A DNA stretch of 19,168 nt from Acetobacteraceae bacterium (GTDB lineage Bacteria > Pseudomonadota > Alphaproteobacteria > Acetobacterales > Acetobacteraceae), in the NCBI GenBank assembly GCA_947478535.1, contig CANJXD010000043.1, forward strand, positions 1 to 19,168, in the 5' to 3' direction. Within the stretch, counting starts at the first letter, position 1; the number at the start of each line of letters is the position of its first letter. Under the pieces are notes generated by a model that was given only the letters and a program-made list of their open reading frames with translations, did no database searches and was not told the DNA's origin. The position numbers and the translations under genes are program-made. Positions 1 to 10,204 of the stretch are shown one piece after another.

Positions 1-89
1 CGGTTTCAGGCTGAACGGGCGGCGCTCTTTCCAGCGCGGCGAAGCGGCACTATGCCTGCGTCTCCCAGCACACGACCCATCACGGCACG

Positions 90-2741
90 ATGAACGAGAT
101 CGCTTCCAGCCCGGCCTCGGCCGGGCCCGCCCGACCTGAACCTGCGCGGCACGACTTCGCGGCGGCGGAACCCCGCTGGCAGGCCGAATGGGACCGCCGC
201 GGCTGCTTCGCGGTGCCGGATGTGCCGCCGCCCGATGCCCGCAAATACTATGTGCTGGAGATGTTTCCCTACCCCTCCGGCAAGATCCACATGGGGCATG
301 TGCGGAACTACACGCTGGGCGACGTGGTCGCGCGCTACAAGCGCGCGCGCGGGCATTTGGTGCTGCACCCCATGGGCTGGGACGCCTTCGGCCTGCCGGC
401 GGAAAACGCGGCGCGGGAACGCGGCATCCATCCGGGCCAATGGACCTACGCCAACATCGCCAATATGCGCACCGAGCTGAAGCGCATGGGGCTCTCGCTG
501 GACTGGTCCCGCGAATTCGCGACCTGCGATGTCGCCTATTACGGCCAGCAGCAGAAGCTGTTCCTGGATTTCTGGAAAGCCGGCCTCGTCGAGCGCAAGG
601 AAAGCTGGGTGAACTGGGACCCGGTGGACGGGACCGTGCTGGCGAATGAACAGGTGATCGACGGCCGCGGCTGGCGATCCGGCGCGCTGGTGGAAAAGAA
701 GAAGCTCAGCCAGTGGTTCCTGAGCATCACGAAATACGCGCCGGACCTGCTGGACGCCCTCGGCGGGCTGGATCGCTGGCCCGAACGCGTGAAGCTGATG
801 CAGTCCAACTGGATCGGCCGCAGCGAAGGCGCGCGGGTGCGGTTCCGGATGGCGGAAGCGGTGGGTGATACCTCTGAGGTGGAGGTGTTCACGACCCGGC
901 CGGATACGCTGTTCGGGATGTCGTTCCTCGCGGTCGCGGCCGAACATCCGCTGGCGGCGGCGGCAGCGGCGCAGAACCCGGACGCCGAAAAATTCGTGGC
1001 GGAATGCCGGCGGATGGGGACCTCCGAGGCCGCCATCGAGCAGGCGGAAAAGAAGGGCTTCGATACCGGCTTCCGCGTCGCCCACCCGTTCCTGCCGGAC
1101 GTGACCTTCCCCGTCTGGATCGCGAATTTCGTGCTGATGGAATACGGCACGGGGGCGATCTTCGGCTGCCCCGGGCATGACGAGCGGGATTTTGAGTTCG
1201 CCACCAAATTCGGCCTGGGCATCACCCCCGTGGTGCTGCCGCCCGGCGGCGATGCCGCGACCTTCGCCCTCGATGGCGCGCCCTTCACCGGGGATGGCAC
1301 GATCTTCAATTCGGGCTTCCTCGATGGGCTGGCGGTGCCGGCTGCCAAGCGCCGCGTGATCGAGGCGCTGGAGGCCCAGGGCCAGGGCACTGGCGTGGTG
1401 AATTGGCGCCTGCGCGACTGGGGGGTTTCCCGCCAGCGGTATTGGGGCTGCCCGATCCCGGTCATCCATTGCGATGATTGCGGCGCCCAGCCGGTGCCGG
1501 CGGCGCAATTGCCGGTGGTGCTGCCGGATGACGTGGATTTCTCCCGCCCCGGGAACCCGCTGGACCATCACCCCACCTGGAAGCATGTGGCCTGCCCGTC
1601 CTGCGGCAAGCCCGCGCGGCGGGAGACGGATACCTGCGACACCTTCGTCGATAGCTCCTGGTATTTCGCCCGCTTCTGCAGCCCGCAGGCGGAGGAGCCG
1701 GTGAACAAGGCGGCGGTCGATGCCTGGCTGCCGGTGGACCAGTATATCGGCGGCATCGAGCACGCGATCCTGCACCTGCTTTACAGCCGCTTCTTCACCC
1801 GGGCGATGAGTGCGACGGGCCATCTTTCCGTGGCGGAGCCCTTTGCCGGGCTGTTCACCCAGGGGATGGTGCAGCACGAAAGCTACAAGGGCGCCGATGG
1901 GCGCTGGCTGTACCCGGAGGAAGTGGACTTCGCCCTGGCCGCCGATGGCGCGCGGAGCGCCACGGTCAAGGGCTCGGATGAGGTCGTGACGATCGGCCGC
2001 ATCGAGGCGATGTCGAAGTCGAAGCGCAACACCGTCGATCCCGGGGCGATCATCGCCAAATACGGGGCGGATACGGCGCGCTGGTTCATCCTGTCCGACA
2101 ACCCGCCGGAGCGGGACATGGAATGGACGGAAAGCGGCGTCGCCGGCGGCTTCCGCTTCACCCAGCGCCTGTATCGCCTGGTGGCGAATTTCCGGGATCC
2201 CCCGGCGGCCGCCAATGCGTCACCGCCGAAGGCGCCGGACGCGGCCAAGAAGCTGCGCCAGGCGACGCATCGGACCATCGCCGCGGTGACGGCGGCGCTC
2301 GACAGCTTCGCCTTCAACGTCGCGGTGGCCCGCATCCACGAATTCGCCAACGCGATTGGGGAGGCCGAGGCCCAGGCCCAGGCCGAGGGTATGCCCGAGG
2401 CGCGGCGGGAGGCGCTGGAGATGCTGGCACGGCTTTCCGCGCCGATGATGCCGCATCTGGCGGAGGAGATCTGGGACACGCTCTCCCCGGGTGGGGCGGT
2501 GCTGGTGGCGCAGATGCCATGGCCGGAGCCGGACCCGGATCTGCTGAAGGCGGAGACGGTGACGCTGGCGGTGCAGGTGCTCGGCAAGTTGCGCGCGACT
2601 ATCGAACTGGCCGTGGGTGCGACCGAGGCGGAGATTTTCGCCCTGGCCGAGGCGGAAGAGAACGTGCAGCGTGCCTTTGGTGGCAAGCCGGTCAGGAAGC
2701 GCATCCATGTTCCGGGGCGGGTGGTCAATTTCGTCGTCTGA
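90..2741 (+). CDS. leuS: Leucyl-tRNA synthetase
   Basis: Class Ia aminoacyl-tRNA synthetase that charges tRNA-Leu with leucine in the cytoplasm. The 883-residue length matches the bacterial family. The HIGH-type signature HMGH is at residues 67-70, preceded by PYPSGKI. The KMSKS-type loop is MSKSK at 641-645. The inserted CP1 editing domain shows TTRPDTLFG and a [19 protein letters not shown] stretch. A zinc-ribbon-like insert has CDDCG and CPSCG pairs, and [13 protein letters not shown] leads back into the catalytic core. The C-terminus carries the anticodon-binding helices and a small terminal domain ending in VVNFVV. The ATG at 90 gives a normal N-terminus, but I see no clear Shine-Dalgarno sequence before it. 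lptE follows and may overlap its end. Nothing looks damaged, so the call is secure. Confidence 0.98.
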   Translation: MNEIASSPASAGPARPEPARHDFAAAEPRWQAEWDRRGCFAVPDVPPPDARKYYVLEMFPYPSGKIHMGHVRNYTLGDVVARYKRARGHLVLHPMGWDAFGLPAENAARERGIHPGQWTYANIANMRTELKRMGLSLDWSREFATCDVAYYGQQQKLFLDFWKAGLVERKESWVNWDPVDGTVLANEQVIDGRGWRSGALVEKKKLSQWFLSITKYAPDLLDALGGLDRWPERVKLMQSNWIGRSEGARVRFRMAEAVGDTSEVEVFTTRPDTLFGMSFLAVAAEHPLAAAAAAQNPDAEKFVAECRRMGTSEAAIEQAEKKGFDTGFRVAHPFLPDVTFPVWIANFVLMEYGTGAIFGCPGHDERDFEFATKFGLGITPVVLPPGGDAATFALDGAPFTGDGTIFNSGFLDGLAVPAAKRRVIEALEAQGQGTGVVNWRLRDWGVSRQRYWGCPIPVIHCDDCGAQPVPAAQLPVVLPDDVDFSRPGNPLDHHPTWKHVACPSCGKPARRETDTCDTFVDSSWYFARFCSPQAEEPVNKAAVDAWLPVDQYIGGIEHAILHLLYSRFFTRAMSATGHLSVAEPFAGLFTQGMVQHESYKGADGRWLYPEEVDFALAADGARSATVKGSDEVVTIGRIEAMSKSKRNTVDPGAIIAKYGADTARWFILSDNPPERDMEWTESGVAGGFRFTQRLYRLVANFRDPPAAANASPPKAPDAAKKLRQATHRTIAAVTAALDSFAFNVAVARIHEFANAIGEAEAQAQAEGMPEARREALEMLARLSAPMMPHLAEEIWDTLSPGGAVLVAQMPWPEPDPDLLKAETVTLAVQVLGKLRATIELAVGATEAEIFALAEAEENVQRAFGGKPVRKRIHVPGRVVNFVV

Positions 2742-3444
2742 GGCGCCGCCGCGGAAGGCGCCCCGCGGGCAGTTCCATGGGGAGGACGTTCTGTCCCGCC
2801 GGGGGATGATCCTCGGCGGCGCGGGGCTGTTCGCGCTCGCGCTCGGCGGCTGCGGGTTCCGGCCGCTGCATGGGCGGGGTGGTACCGGCCCGGGGGATGC
2901 CGATCCGGCGCTGCGGGATATCCTGCTTTCGACGCGGATCGGGCTGATCGCTGAGCGGTTCGGGCAGGTGATGCGCCGGTCCCTGATGCAGCGTGTCGGC
3001 ACCGGCATCGCGGGGCCGCAGCGCGGGATCTATGAATTGCGGGTCGGGCCGGGTGTGGCGGCGGAGGCGCTGGGCATCCAGATTGACGGCTCCGCCACGC
3101 GCATCCGCTTCACGGCGACGGCGAACTGGACCTTCGTGCGGCTCGGCCCGCCGGTAGTGCCGCTGTTCTCGGGCCAGGAACGGGCGATCGATTCCTTCAA
3201 TATCCCGATCAACCAGTTCTTCGCCTCCGATAACAGCCGGGAAGCGTCCGAGCAGCGGCTGGCGGATGCGCTGGCGGAGCAGATCGTGATGCGCCTGGCG
3301 ATGCAGATCCGGGAACGCGGGGTGGGGCAGGCCGTGGCGGGGGCACCGGAAATGCCGGACGCCGCGCCGGGCGCGCCAGCGCCGCCGAGCCTGACCGAGC
3401 CCGCGGGCGCGAACCTGCTGGGGCTGCCAGTCGGATCCCGGTGA
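2707..3444 (+). CDS. lptE: LPS-assembly lipoprotein LptE
   Basis: Outer-membrane lipoprotein that plugs the LptD barrel and helps insert lipopolysaccharide. A short hydrophobic segment ([13 protein letters not shown]) ends in a lipobox whose cysteine codon is at 2851, followed by GFRPLHG, the usual start of mature alphaproteobacterial LptE. The mature part is about 200 residues, with a proline/alanine-rich tail. The start is uncertain. The ATG at 2707 has a good Shine-Dalgarno (AGGAAG, 2694-2699) but lies inside leuS by 35 bases and gives an unusually long 49-residue leader. The ATG at 2806 gives a leader with no positive charge. A CTG at 2791, preceded by GGGGAGGA, would give an SRRG signal. 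The position between leuS and holA is the common alphaproteobacterial arrangement and supports the call, since LptE is poorly conserved. Confidence 0.85.
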   Translation: MFRGGWSISSSEAPPRKAPRGQFHGEDVLSRRGMILGGAGLFALALGGCGFRPLHGRGGTGPGDADPALRDILLSTRIGLIAERFGQVMRRSLMQRVGTGIAGPQRGIYELRVGPGVAAEALGIQIDGSATRIRFTATANWTFVRLGPPVVPLFSGQERAIDSFNIPINQFFASDNSREASEQRLADALAEQIVMRLAMQIRERGVGQAVAGAPEMPDAAPGAPAPPSLTEPAGANLLGLPVGSR

Positions 3445-3502
3445 GGGGTGCCTATGAGGGTATTCCTGTGAGGGTTTCGGCCATGACACGGGTAGGCCTG
3501 TA

Positions 3503-4516
3503 ATGGCGAAGATCGACGCGAAGCGGGTGCCGGGGCTGCTGGCCGATCCCTCCGGCGTGCGGGCGGTGGTGCTGCATGGGGATGATGCCGGCCTGGTGCG
3601 GGAAAGGGCGGAGGCGCTGGTGCGGGCCGTGCTCGGCGGTGCCATGGATGACCCCTTCCGGATGGCCGAGCTGACGCGGGACGAGGCGGCGAAGCCGGGC
3701 ACCCTGGCCGGGGAAGCCGCGGCGCTGGCGATGACCGGCGGGCGCCGCGTGGTGCGGCTGCGGGACGCGACGGACGCCCACACGACGGCGCTGAAGGATG
3801 CCCTGGCCGGCGGCGGAGAGGCACTGCTGATCCTGGAAGGCGGCGAGCTGACGAACCGGTCCAAGCTGCGCGTGCTGGCGGAAGCGGCGCCGGATGTCGC
3901 CGTGATCGTCTGCTACCGGGAACGGGATGACGTGCTGGCCGGGACCATCACGCGGCTGCTGCGGGACCAGGGCGTGCAGGCGGACCCGCAGGCGGTGTCC
4001 TGGCTGACGCAGCGCCTGGGCGAGGACCGGATGCTGCTGCGCCGCGCGATTGAGGTGCTGGCGCTCTACGTCGGGGCCGGCGGGCGGGTCGATCAGGAAG
4101 CGGCCATGGCCTGCGTGGCGGAAGGTGCCTCGATGGATCTGGATGAGGCGCTGATGGCGGCCACCGCGGGCGATACCCTGGCAGCGGACCGGGCGCTGGA
4201 TAGTGCCTTCGCCGAAGGGGCAAACCCGGTGATGGTGGTGCGGGCGACGCTGCGGCACCTGCAAAGACTGCATGAGGCGGCGGTGAGCGGGGGTGATTCG
4301 GGCTCGCTGCGGCCGCCGGTGTTCTTCCGCCACAAGCCGGCCTTCGACCGGGCGCTGCGGTTCTGGCCAGTGGCGGCGCTGGAAGCCCAGGGGGCGGCGC
4401 TGCTGGAAGCGGAAAAACGCACCAAGACGACGGCGCTGCGGGAGGTGGACGCGACGATGGCGCGGGCGGCGGTGGCGGCGATTGCGCGGCAGGCGGCGGG
4501 GTTTGCGCGGCGGTAG
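3503..4516 (+). CDS. holA: DNA polymerase III, delta subunit
   Basis: Delta subunit of the clamp loader, which opens the beta sliding clamp during replication. The 337-residue length fits the HolA family. The N-terminus (MAKIDAKRVPGLL, then VVLHGDDAGLVRERA at about 22-36) is the degenerate AAA+ fold, which lacks a working Walker A motif as expected for delta. Further along, LILEGGELTNRSKLR and VIVCYRERDD match the typical pattern. The C-terminal collar region includes LGEDRMLLRRAIEVLALY and HLQRLHEAA. The ATG at 3503 overlaps the TAA of a six-codon mini-ORF and has only a weak GGGTAGG before it. It is the last gene of the leuS-lptE-holA run and converges on parB, with hairpins between them. 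Confidence 0.93.
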   Translation: MAKIDAKRVPGLLADPSGVRAVVLHGDDAGLVRERAEALVRAVLGGAMDDPFRMAELTRDEAAKPGTLAGEAAALAMTGGRRVVRLRDATDAHTTALKDALAGGGEALLILEGGELTNRSKLRVLAEAAPDVAVIVCYRERDDVLAGTITRLLRDQGVQADPQAVSWLTQRLGEDRMLLRRAIEVLALYVGAGGRVDQEAAMACVAEGASMDLDEALMAATAGDTLAADRALDSAFAEGANPVMVVRATLRHLQRLHEAAVSGGDSGSLRPPVFFRHKPAFDRALRFWPVAALEAQGAALLEAEKRTKTTALREVDATMARAAVAAIARQAAGFARR

Positions 4517-4528
4517 AGGGGAAAAGCC

Positions 4529-4573
4529 TGGGGCTCTGCCCCACACCCCGCCGGGGTCCGTGGCGGACCCCGG
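4529..4573. terminator. Paired GC hairpins between convergent holA and parB
   Basis: Two hairpins lie back to back. The first is 4529-4543, a 6-bp stem (TGGGGC/GCCCCA) with a TCT loop. The second is 4551-4573, a perfect 10-bp stem (CCGGGGTCCG/CGGACCCCGG) with a TGG loop. They start 12 bases after the holA stop and lie 15 bases beyond the parB stop, so they probably end transcription from both sides. There is no T-tract, so classical Rho-independent termination is not shown. Confidence 0.55.
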
Positions 4574-4588
4574 GCCCCGCCAGGAACT

Positions 4589-5451
4589 TCAGCCGCCGCC
4601 GTTGAGGAGGCGGATGATCGCGTCGAGCTGGTCGAGGTCGCGGTAGTGGATGACGACCTCGCCGCCTTTGCCTTGGGGCTTGATGGCGATGCGCAGGCCG
4701 AGGCGCTCGGACAGGTCTCGTTCCAGGGCGCGGGTCTCGCGGTCCTCCGCCTTGGTGGCGGGCGTGACGGGGCGCGGGCGGGTGGCGGCAAGTGCCTCGG
4801 TCTGGCGGACGTTCAGGCCCCGCGTGACGACGGCGGTGGCGAGGCGCGCCGGGTCATCGGCGCCGATCATCGCGCGGGCATGGCCGGCTGAGAGCAGGCC
4901 GTTGCGGACCATGTCCCGCACCTGTTGCGGCAGGCCCAGCAGGCGCAGCGTATTGGCGACATGGCTGCGGCTTTTGCCCACGGATTGGCCGAGGCTTTCC
5001 TGCGTCAGCCCGAATTCGTCGAGCAGGCGGCGATAGCCCTCCGCCTCCTCCAGCGCGTTGAGGTCCTGGCGCTGCAGGTTCTCGACCAGGCCGGCGGCCA
5101 TCGCTTCCCGGTCGCCGAGGTCACGGACCACGACGGGGACTTCATGCAGCTGCGCGGCCTGCGCTGCACGCCAGCGGCGCTCACCGCCGATGATCTCATA
5201 CTGGCCTTCCCGGCCGCCCCGCTTCGGGCGGACGAGGATGGGCTGGAGGATGCCGTGTTCGCGGATGGAGGTGGCGAGTTCCTCGAGGCTGGTGCGGTCC
5301 ATCCCGCCGCGCGGTTGGAAGGGGCCAGGCTCCAGCGCCTCGATCGGGACATTCCGCAGGGCGTCGGAGGCGGTGGCGGCGGCCGGCGCATCCGGGATCA
5401 GCGCCGAGAGGCCGCGGCCGAGGCGGGAGAGGGGTTTGCGTGTGGAGCTGC

Positions 5452-5455
<4 letters not shown>
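4589..5455 (-). CDS. parB: Chromosome-partitioning protein ParB (Spo0J)
   Basis: CTP-dependent DNA clamp that loads at parS and spreads to form the origin partition complex. It is 288 residues long. The N-terminus has LGRGLSALI (12-20), the ParA-contacting motif. The CTP-binding/clamp region shows GERRWRA at 91-97 and ENLQRQD at 125-131. A helix-turn-helix for parS lies at about 149-172 (GLTQESLGQSVGKSRSHVANTL). The C-terminal part, with basic and leucine-rich segments, is the dimerisation domain. The start overlaps the parA stop by four bases (ATGA), so translation is probably coupled. Its likely targets, two perfect parS sites, lie in the same operon at 6885-6900 and 10163-10178. Confidence 0.97.
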
Positions 5456-6244
<789 letters not shown>

Positions 6245-6264
<20 letters not shown>

Positions 6265-6901
6265 GGCGGATTTCGCTGAGGCGGAAGATGGTGGCCGTGG
6301 GGTCGGTACGGCTGGCAAAGGCTTCGACCTGGAAGTCCCAGCCATCCTCGCGGGCTTCTGCCAGTTCCGCCAGTGCGGAGCGGCCCTTGGGGAAGATGGC
6401 GACGCCACCGGGGGCGAGCAGGCGTGCCGCATGGGGCAGCAGCCGGTTGAGCGGTGCGAGCGCCCGGGCGGTGACGGCAGCGAGCGGCGGCAGGGTGGTA
6501 TCCTCGATTCGGGCGGCGTGGGTGGTGACGTGCTTCAGGCCGAGCCGCGCCGAGGCTTCGGTGAGGAAGGCAGCCTTCCGGCGATCGGACTCCACGAGGT
6601 GGAAGGGGCGTTCGGTGGCTGCGGCCAGGACCAGGCCTGGCAGGCCGGCGCCGGCGCCAAGGTCGGCCACCGCGCCGGGCCCGGGCGGCAGCAGGGGCAG
6701 TAATTGCAGGCTGTCCGCGATGTGGCGATCCCGCACGCTTTCCACTGTCTTGTCCGCCACCAGGTTGATCCGGCTATTCCAGCGCAGCAGCAGATCGACA
6801 TAGGCATCAAGCCGCACCTGGACGGCATCCGGCAGGGCGGGAAGTGCCGGCAGCGGCAGCAGGACCGGGTGTGGGGCGGGGCGATGTTTCACGTGAAACA
6901 C
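6245..6901 (-). CDS. rsmG: 16S rRNA (guanine-N7) methyltransferase RsmG (GidB)
   Basis: SAM-dependent enzyme that methylates N7 of a guanine in the 530 loop of 16S rRNA (G527 in E. coli). Loss of it gives low-level streptomycin resistance in known bacteria. It has 218 residues, a normal length. The SAM-binding motif DLGAGAGLPG is at 80-89. Before it come LLRWNSRINLVAD and DRHIADSLQLLPLL, and the typical ARALAPLNRLL segment follows. The start is a GTG at 6901, two bases after the mnmG stop, with GGAG inside the end of mnmG as a possible ribosome site. The first codons are made from a perfect parS palindrome, which encodes FHVKH. The end overlaps parA by 20 bases. Confidence 0.95.
6885..6900. 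promoter_or_regulatory. parS centromere site, copy 1
   Basis: TGTTTCACGTGAAACA is a perfect 16-bp palindrome that matches the widely conserved parS consensus. It lies at the mnmG-rsmG junction and covers the first codons of rsmG on the - strand. ParB encoded about 1.4 kb downstream in the same operon is the expected binder. The identical sequence recurs at 10163-10178. Confidence 0.93.
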
Positions 6902-6903
6902 CG

Positions 6904-8799
6904 CTATACCGGCTCCGGCGCGCCGCGTCGAAGGGCGGCGGGGTCGCGGCGCAGATGGATGGCAAGGGCGGCGATGGCGGCGGGAGTGATGCCGGGGATA
7001 CGGCCTGCGCTGCCGAGACTGTCCGGCTGCGCCAGGGCGAGGCGTTGCTGCATTTCCGTCGATAGGCCGGGGATCCCGGTGAAGGTGTAGCCGGTGGGAA
7101 TGGATAGGCGGTCTTCGCGTTCCAGCATGCGGCGCTCGGAATCCTGCCGGCGAAGATAGGGAGCGTAGAAGGCTTCCGCTTCCAGCTGCACGGCGATGCC
7201 GGGCGGCAAATCCGCAAGCCAGGGAAAGCCGGCGGCGGCCATGCTGGCGGTGACATCCGGCAGGCCCAGCACTTCGAGCGCCGAGCGGCGACGTCCATCC
7301 TGGCGGATGGGGATGCCGAGGGCGGCGAGGGCGTTGGGCGTGGCGAGGTCTTCCGCCGCACGGGCAAGGGCCGCGGTGACATCGGCGGCGAAGGCGCCAT
7401 GGCGGCGCATACGTTCGGCGCCGACGCAGCCCCAGGCGATGCCGCGATCCGTCAGCCGCAGCCCGGCATTGTCCGCCCGTAGGCTGAGCCGGTGTTCGGA
7501 CCGTGCCGTGAGCATGCGGTAGGGCTCCGTCACCCCCTGCATCACCAGGTCGTCGATCAGGACACCAATATAGGCCTCCGCCCTGCCCAGCACCCGGTCC
7601 GGCACCGCGCCGCCGGCGCGGCGGGCGGCGTTCAGCCCGGCCATCAGACCCTGGGCTGCGGCTTCCTCATACCCCGTGGTGCCGTTGATCTGGCCAGCCA
7701 GGAACAGGCCTGGCGTGGTCTTCACTTCAAGCGCTCGGGTCAGCGCCCGGGGGTCCACGTGGTCGTATTCGATGGCGTAGCCAGGCCGCAGGATACGGGC
7801 CTGGGCGAGGCCGGGGATGGTGGCGATGATCGCCGCCTGCACGTCCTCCGGCAGGCTGGTCGAGATTCCATTGGGGTAGATGGTGTCATCATCCAGCCCT
7901 TCCGGCTCCAGGAAGATCTGGTGCCTTTCGCGATCGGCGAAGCGGACGATCTTGTCCTCGATGGAAGGGCAGTAGCGGGGTCCTACCCCCTGGATCTGGC
8001 CGGAATAGACGGCGGAGCGATGCAGGTTGGCCCGGATCACCGCATGCGTCGCTGCATTGGTCCAGGTGATCCGGCACATCACCTGCGGGTTGGTGATGCG
8101 GTCGGTCAGCCAGGATAGCGGCTCCGGCGGGTCATCACCGGGTTGGGGTTCCAGGGCTTCCCAGTCGATGGTGCGGCCATCGAGGCGGGGTGGCGTGCCA
8201 GTCTTCAGCCGCGCCAGCGGCAGCCCGAGACGGTCCAGTACGCCGGCGAGGCCGACCGAGGGAGCCTCCCCCACCCTGCCCGCCGGGATGCGCTGATCGC
8301 CCAGATGGATCTCGCCCCGCAGGAAGGTGCCGGTGGTGATGACCAGGGCCCCGCAGGGAATGCAGGCACCGGTGGCCGTGATCACCCCGGCGACGTGGCC
8401 GGTGGCATCGAAGGCGATATCCTCCGCCGCTTCGGCGCGGAGGGTGAGGTTGGGGGTTTCCGCAAGCAGGCGCTGCATTGCCGCCCGATACAGACGGCGG
8501 TCGGCCTGGATGCGGGGGCCGCGCACGGCCGGGCCCTTGCTGCGGTTGAGCACCTTGGCGTGGATGGTCGCGGCATCGGCGGCGCGGGCCATGACGCCAT
8601 CCAGGGCATCGATCTCCCGCACCAGATGGCCCTTGCCGATGCCCCCGATGGCCGGGTTGCAGGACATCTCGCCCACGGTCTCGATGCGGTGGGTCAGCAA
8701 CAGGGTGCGCGCGCCGCAGCGGGCCGCCGCCGCCGCGGCTTCGCAGCCGGCATGGCCGCCGCCAATCACCACCACATCGAAAGGCGTCTCTGCATTCAT
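6904..8799 (-). CDS. mnmG: tRNA U34 modification enzyme MnmG (GidA)
   Basis: FAD-dependent partner of MnmE that installs the (carboxymethyl)aminomethyl group at carbon 5 of the wobble uridine in tRNAs reading NNA/NNG codons. With the ATG at 8799 it has 631 residues, typical for the family. The FAD dinucleotide fold [17 protein letters not shown] is at 13-29. The signature [22 protein letters not shown] follows, then [24 protein letters not shown] and [15 protein letters not shown] form the second signature region. The open frame runs to 8871, but the extra 24 residues overlap mnmE and are not family-like. The mnmE stop is 19 bases upstream and rsmG starts 2 bases downstream. The gene appears intact. 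Confidence 0.97.
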   Translation of the reverse strand: MNAETPFDVVVIGGGHAGCEAAAAAARCGARTLLLTHRIETVGEMSCNPAIGGIGKGHLVREIDALDGVMARAADAATIHAKVLNRSKGPAVRGPRIQADRRLYRAAMQRLLAETPNLTLRAEAAEDIAFDATGHVAGVITATGACIPCGALVITTGTFLRGEIHLGDQRIPAGRVGEAPSVGLAGVLDRLGLPLARLKTGTPPRLDGRTIDWEALEPQPGDDPPEPLSWLTDRITNPQVMCRITWTNAATHAVIRANLHRSAVYSGQIQGVGPRYCPSIEDKIVRFADRERHQIFLEPEGLDDDTIYPNGISTSLPEDVQAAIIATIPGLAQARILRPGYAIEYDHVDPRALTRALEVKTTPGLFLAGQINGTTGYEEAAAQGLMAGLNAARRAGGAVPDRVLGRAEAYIGVLIDDLVMQGVTEPYRMLTARSEHRLSLRADNAGLRLTDRGIAWGCVGAERMRRHGAFAADVTAALARAAEDLATPNALAALGIPIRQDGRRRSALEVLGLPDVTASMAAAGFPWLADLPPGIAVQLEAEAFYAPYLRRQDSERRMLEREDRLSIPTGYTFTGIPGLSTEMQQRLALAQPDSLGSAGRIPGITPAAIAALAIHLRRDPAALRRGAPEPV

Positions 8800-8818
8800 G
8801 AGGCTGCCTATAGAGCCT

Positions 8819-10153
8819 CTACTTGCCGATGCAGAAGTCTCCGAAGACGATATCGAGCACCTGCTCGACATTGACGCGGCCCGTCAGCCGTCCGAGGGCG
8901 AGCAGCGCCGCGCGAAAGCCTTCCGCCGCCAGTTCCGGCAGCGGTGCGTCGATGGCCAGGGCGAGGTGATCCACGGTGTCGAGCAGGGCGGCGCGGTGGC
9001 GGCTGCGGGTCAAAGCCGGGATTTCGCTGATGCCGGCCAGGCGGGTTGCGGCCGCGGCCAGTGCGGCGCGGAGTTCGGGCAGGCCCTGCCCGGTCAGCGT
9101 GCTCGTCGCCAGGGTCGATCCAGGCAGTGTCGGCGGTGGCGCCAGATCGGCCTTCGTGGCAACCACCAGGGCGCCGGGGTTTGCGGCCAGCAGCGCCAGC
9201 GTCTCCGCATCCGGGGGCTGGTCGCCGGCGAAGGTGAGGACCAGCAGGTCCGCCTCTCTCGCCCGTGCGGCCGCGCGGCGGACGCCTTCGCGCTCGATCG
9301 CGTCCCCGGCCTGCCGAAGCCCGGCCGTATCGGCGATGGTGGCCGGGACACCGCCAAGGTCGATGCGGCATTCCACAATGTCCCGCGTCGTCCCCGCGAG
9401 CGGGGAGACGATCGCTGCATCCCGCCCCGCCAGGGCATTCAGCAGGGATGACTTGCCGGCGTTGGGCGCGCCGAGGATGGCAATGGAAAGCCCGTCGCGC
9501 AGCCGCTCCCCGCGCCCGCCGTCATCCAGATGGGCCAGGATCTCTGCTTGCAATGCGGCGGCTGCTTGCCGCGCCTGGTCGCCGACATCGCTGGGCAGGT
9601 CATCCATCTCGAATTCGATGGCGGCTTCCTGACGAGCGAGGATGCGGGTCGCGCGCTCCGTCCAGCCACCATAGAGCCGGGCCAGCGCCCCTCCGGCCTG
9701 GCGGAGTGCCTGGCGGCGCTGGCCTTGGCTGTCGGCATCGATCAGGTCGGCGATGGCTTCGGCCTGGGTGAGGTCCATCCGTCCATGCAGGAAGGCGCGG
9801 CGGGTGAATTCCCCGGGCTCGGCGGGGCGGCAGCCGAGATGCAGCAGTGCGTCCGTGACGCCGTCGACAACAGCGGCGCCACCATGCAGATGCAGCTCCG
9901 CGGCATCCTCTCCGGTATAGCTGCCCGGCCCGGGGAACCAGAGGACCAACGCCTCGTCCAGCACCTCCCCTTCCAGGGGGTCACGCAGGCGCCGCAGGCT
10001 GGCCAGCCGTGGCGCTGGAAGGTTCCCCGCCAGAGCCCGGAGCACTGACCCGCTCCCCGGCCCCGACAGGCGCAGCACCGCGATGGCGGCGCGCCCGGCG
10101 CCGCTCGCCCGGGCGAAGACCGTGTCGGTCAAGGAACTCATCGCGCGCTGCAT
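8819..10153 (-). CDS. mnmE: tRNA modification GTPase MnmE (TrmE)
   Basis: K+-activated GTPase that works with MnmG on tRNA wobble uridine. It has 444 residues. The N-terminal folate-binding domain starts [24 protein letters not shown] and has [21 protein letters not shown] at about 113-133. In the G domain, G1 is GAPNAGKSS (228-236), keeping the Asn that coordinates K+. G2 lies around GTTRD (254-258), G3 is DTAGLR (275-280), and G4 is TKAD (333-336) instead of NKxD. The C-terminal CIGK (441-444), with the family's catalytically important cysteine, is present. A second ATG at 10141 would give [10 protein letters not shown], which is equally plausible. A parS palindrome ends 9 bases before the first ATG, inside the likely translation-initiation or promoter region. 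Confidence 0.96.
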   Translation of the reverse strand: MQRAMSSLTDTVFARASGAGRAAIAVLRLSGPGSGSVLRALAGNLPAPRLASLRRLRDPLEGEVLDEALVLWFPGPGSYTGEDAAELHLHGGAAVVDGVTDALLHLGCRPAEPGEFTRRAFLHGRMDLTQAEAIADLIDADSQGQRRQALRQAGGALARLYGGWTERATRILARQEAAIEFEMDDLPSDVGDQARQAAAALQAEILAHLDDGGRGERLRDGLSIAILGAPNAGKSSLLNALAGRDAAIVSPLAGTTRDIVECRIDLGGVPATIADTAGLRQAGDAIEREGVRRAAARAREADLLVLTFAGDQPPDAETLALLAANPGALVVATKADLAPPPTLPGSTLATSTLTGQGLPELRAALAAAATRLAGISEIPALTRSRHRAALLDTVDHLALAIDAPLPELAAEGFRAALLALGRLTGRVNVEQVLDIVFGDFCIGK

Positions 10154-10162
10154 CCCGCGGAG

Positions 10163-10178
10163 TGTTTCACGTGAAACA
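10163..10178. promoter_or_regulatory. parS centromere site, copy 2
   Basis: TGTTTCACGTGAAACA, identical to the site at 6885-6900 and perfectly palindromic. It lies in the 51-base gap between the ferredoxin stop (10205) and the mnmE start (10153). The two sites are 3,278 bp apart. ParB bound here could affect mnmE expression, though that is inference. Confidence 0.93.
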
Positions 10179-10204
10179 TCAGGCCGTGCCGGCGATCCGT
10201 CGCC

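Noticed and set aside
1..89. Gene or regulatory element before leuS
   Set aside because: Only 89 bases are present. I see no convincing promoter, ribosome site or coding remnant.
6..1877. 623-residue open frame antisense to leuS
   Set aside because: It is low-complexity (R/A/G/H-rich), has no family motifs, and is complementary to a clearly functional leuS. It is a by-product of the high GC content.
6265..6432. Longer N-terminus for parA
   Set aside because: The extra 56 residues lie within rsmG, are low complexity and precede the normal ParA start MPPRKSD.
7755..7762. CCACGTGG inside mnmG as a parS-like site
   Set aside because: Only a short palindromic core within coding sequence, with no match to the outer parS bases.
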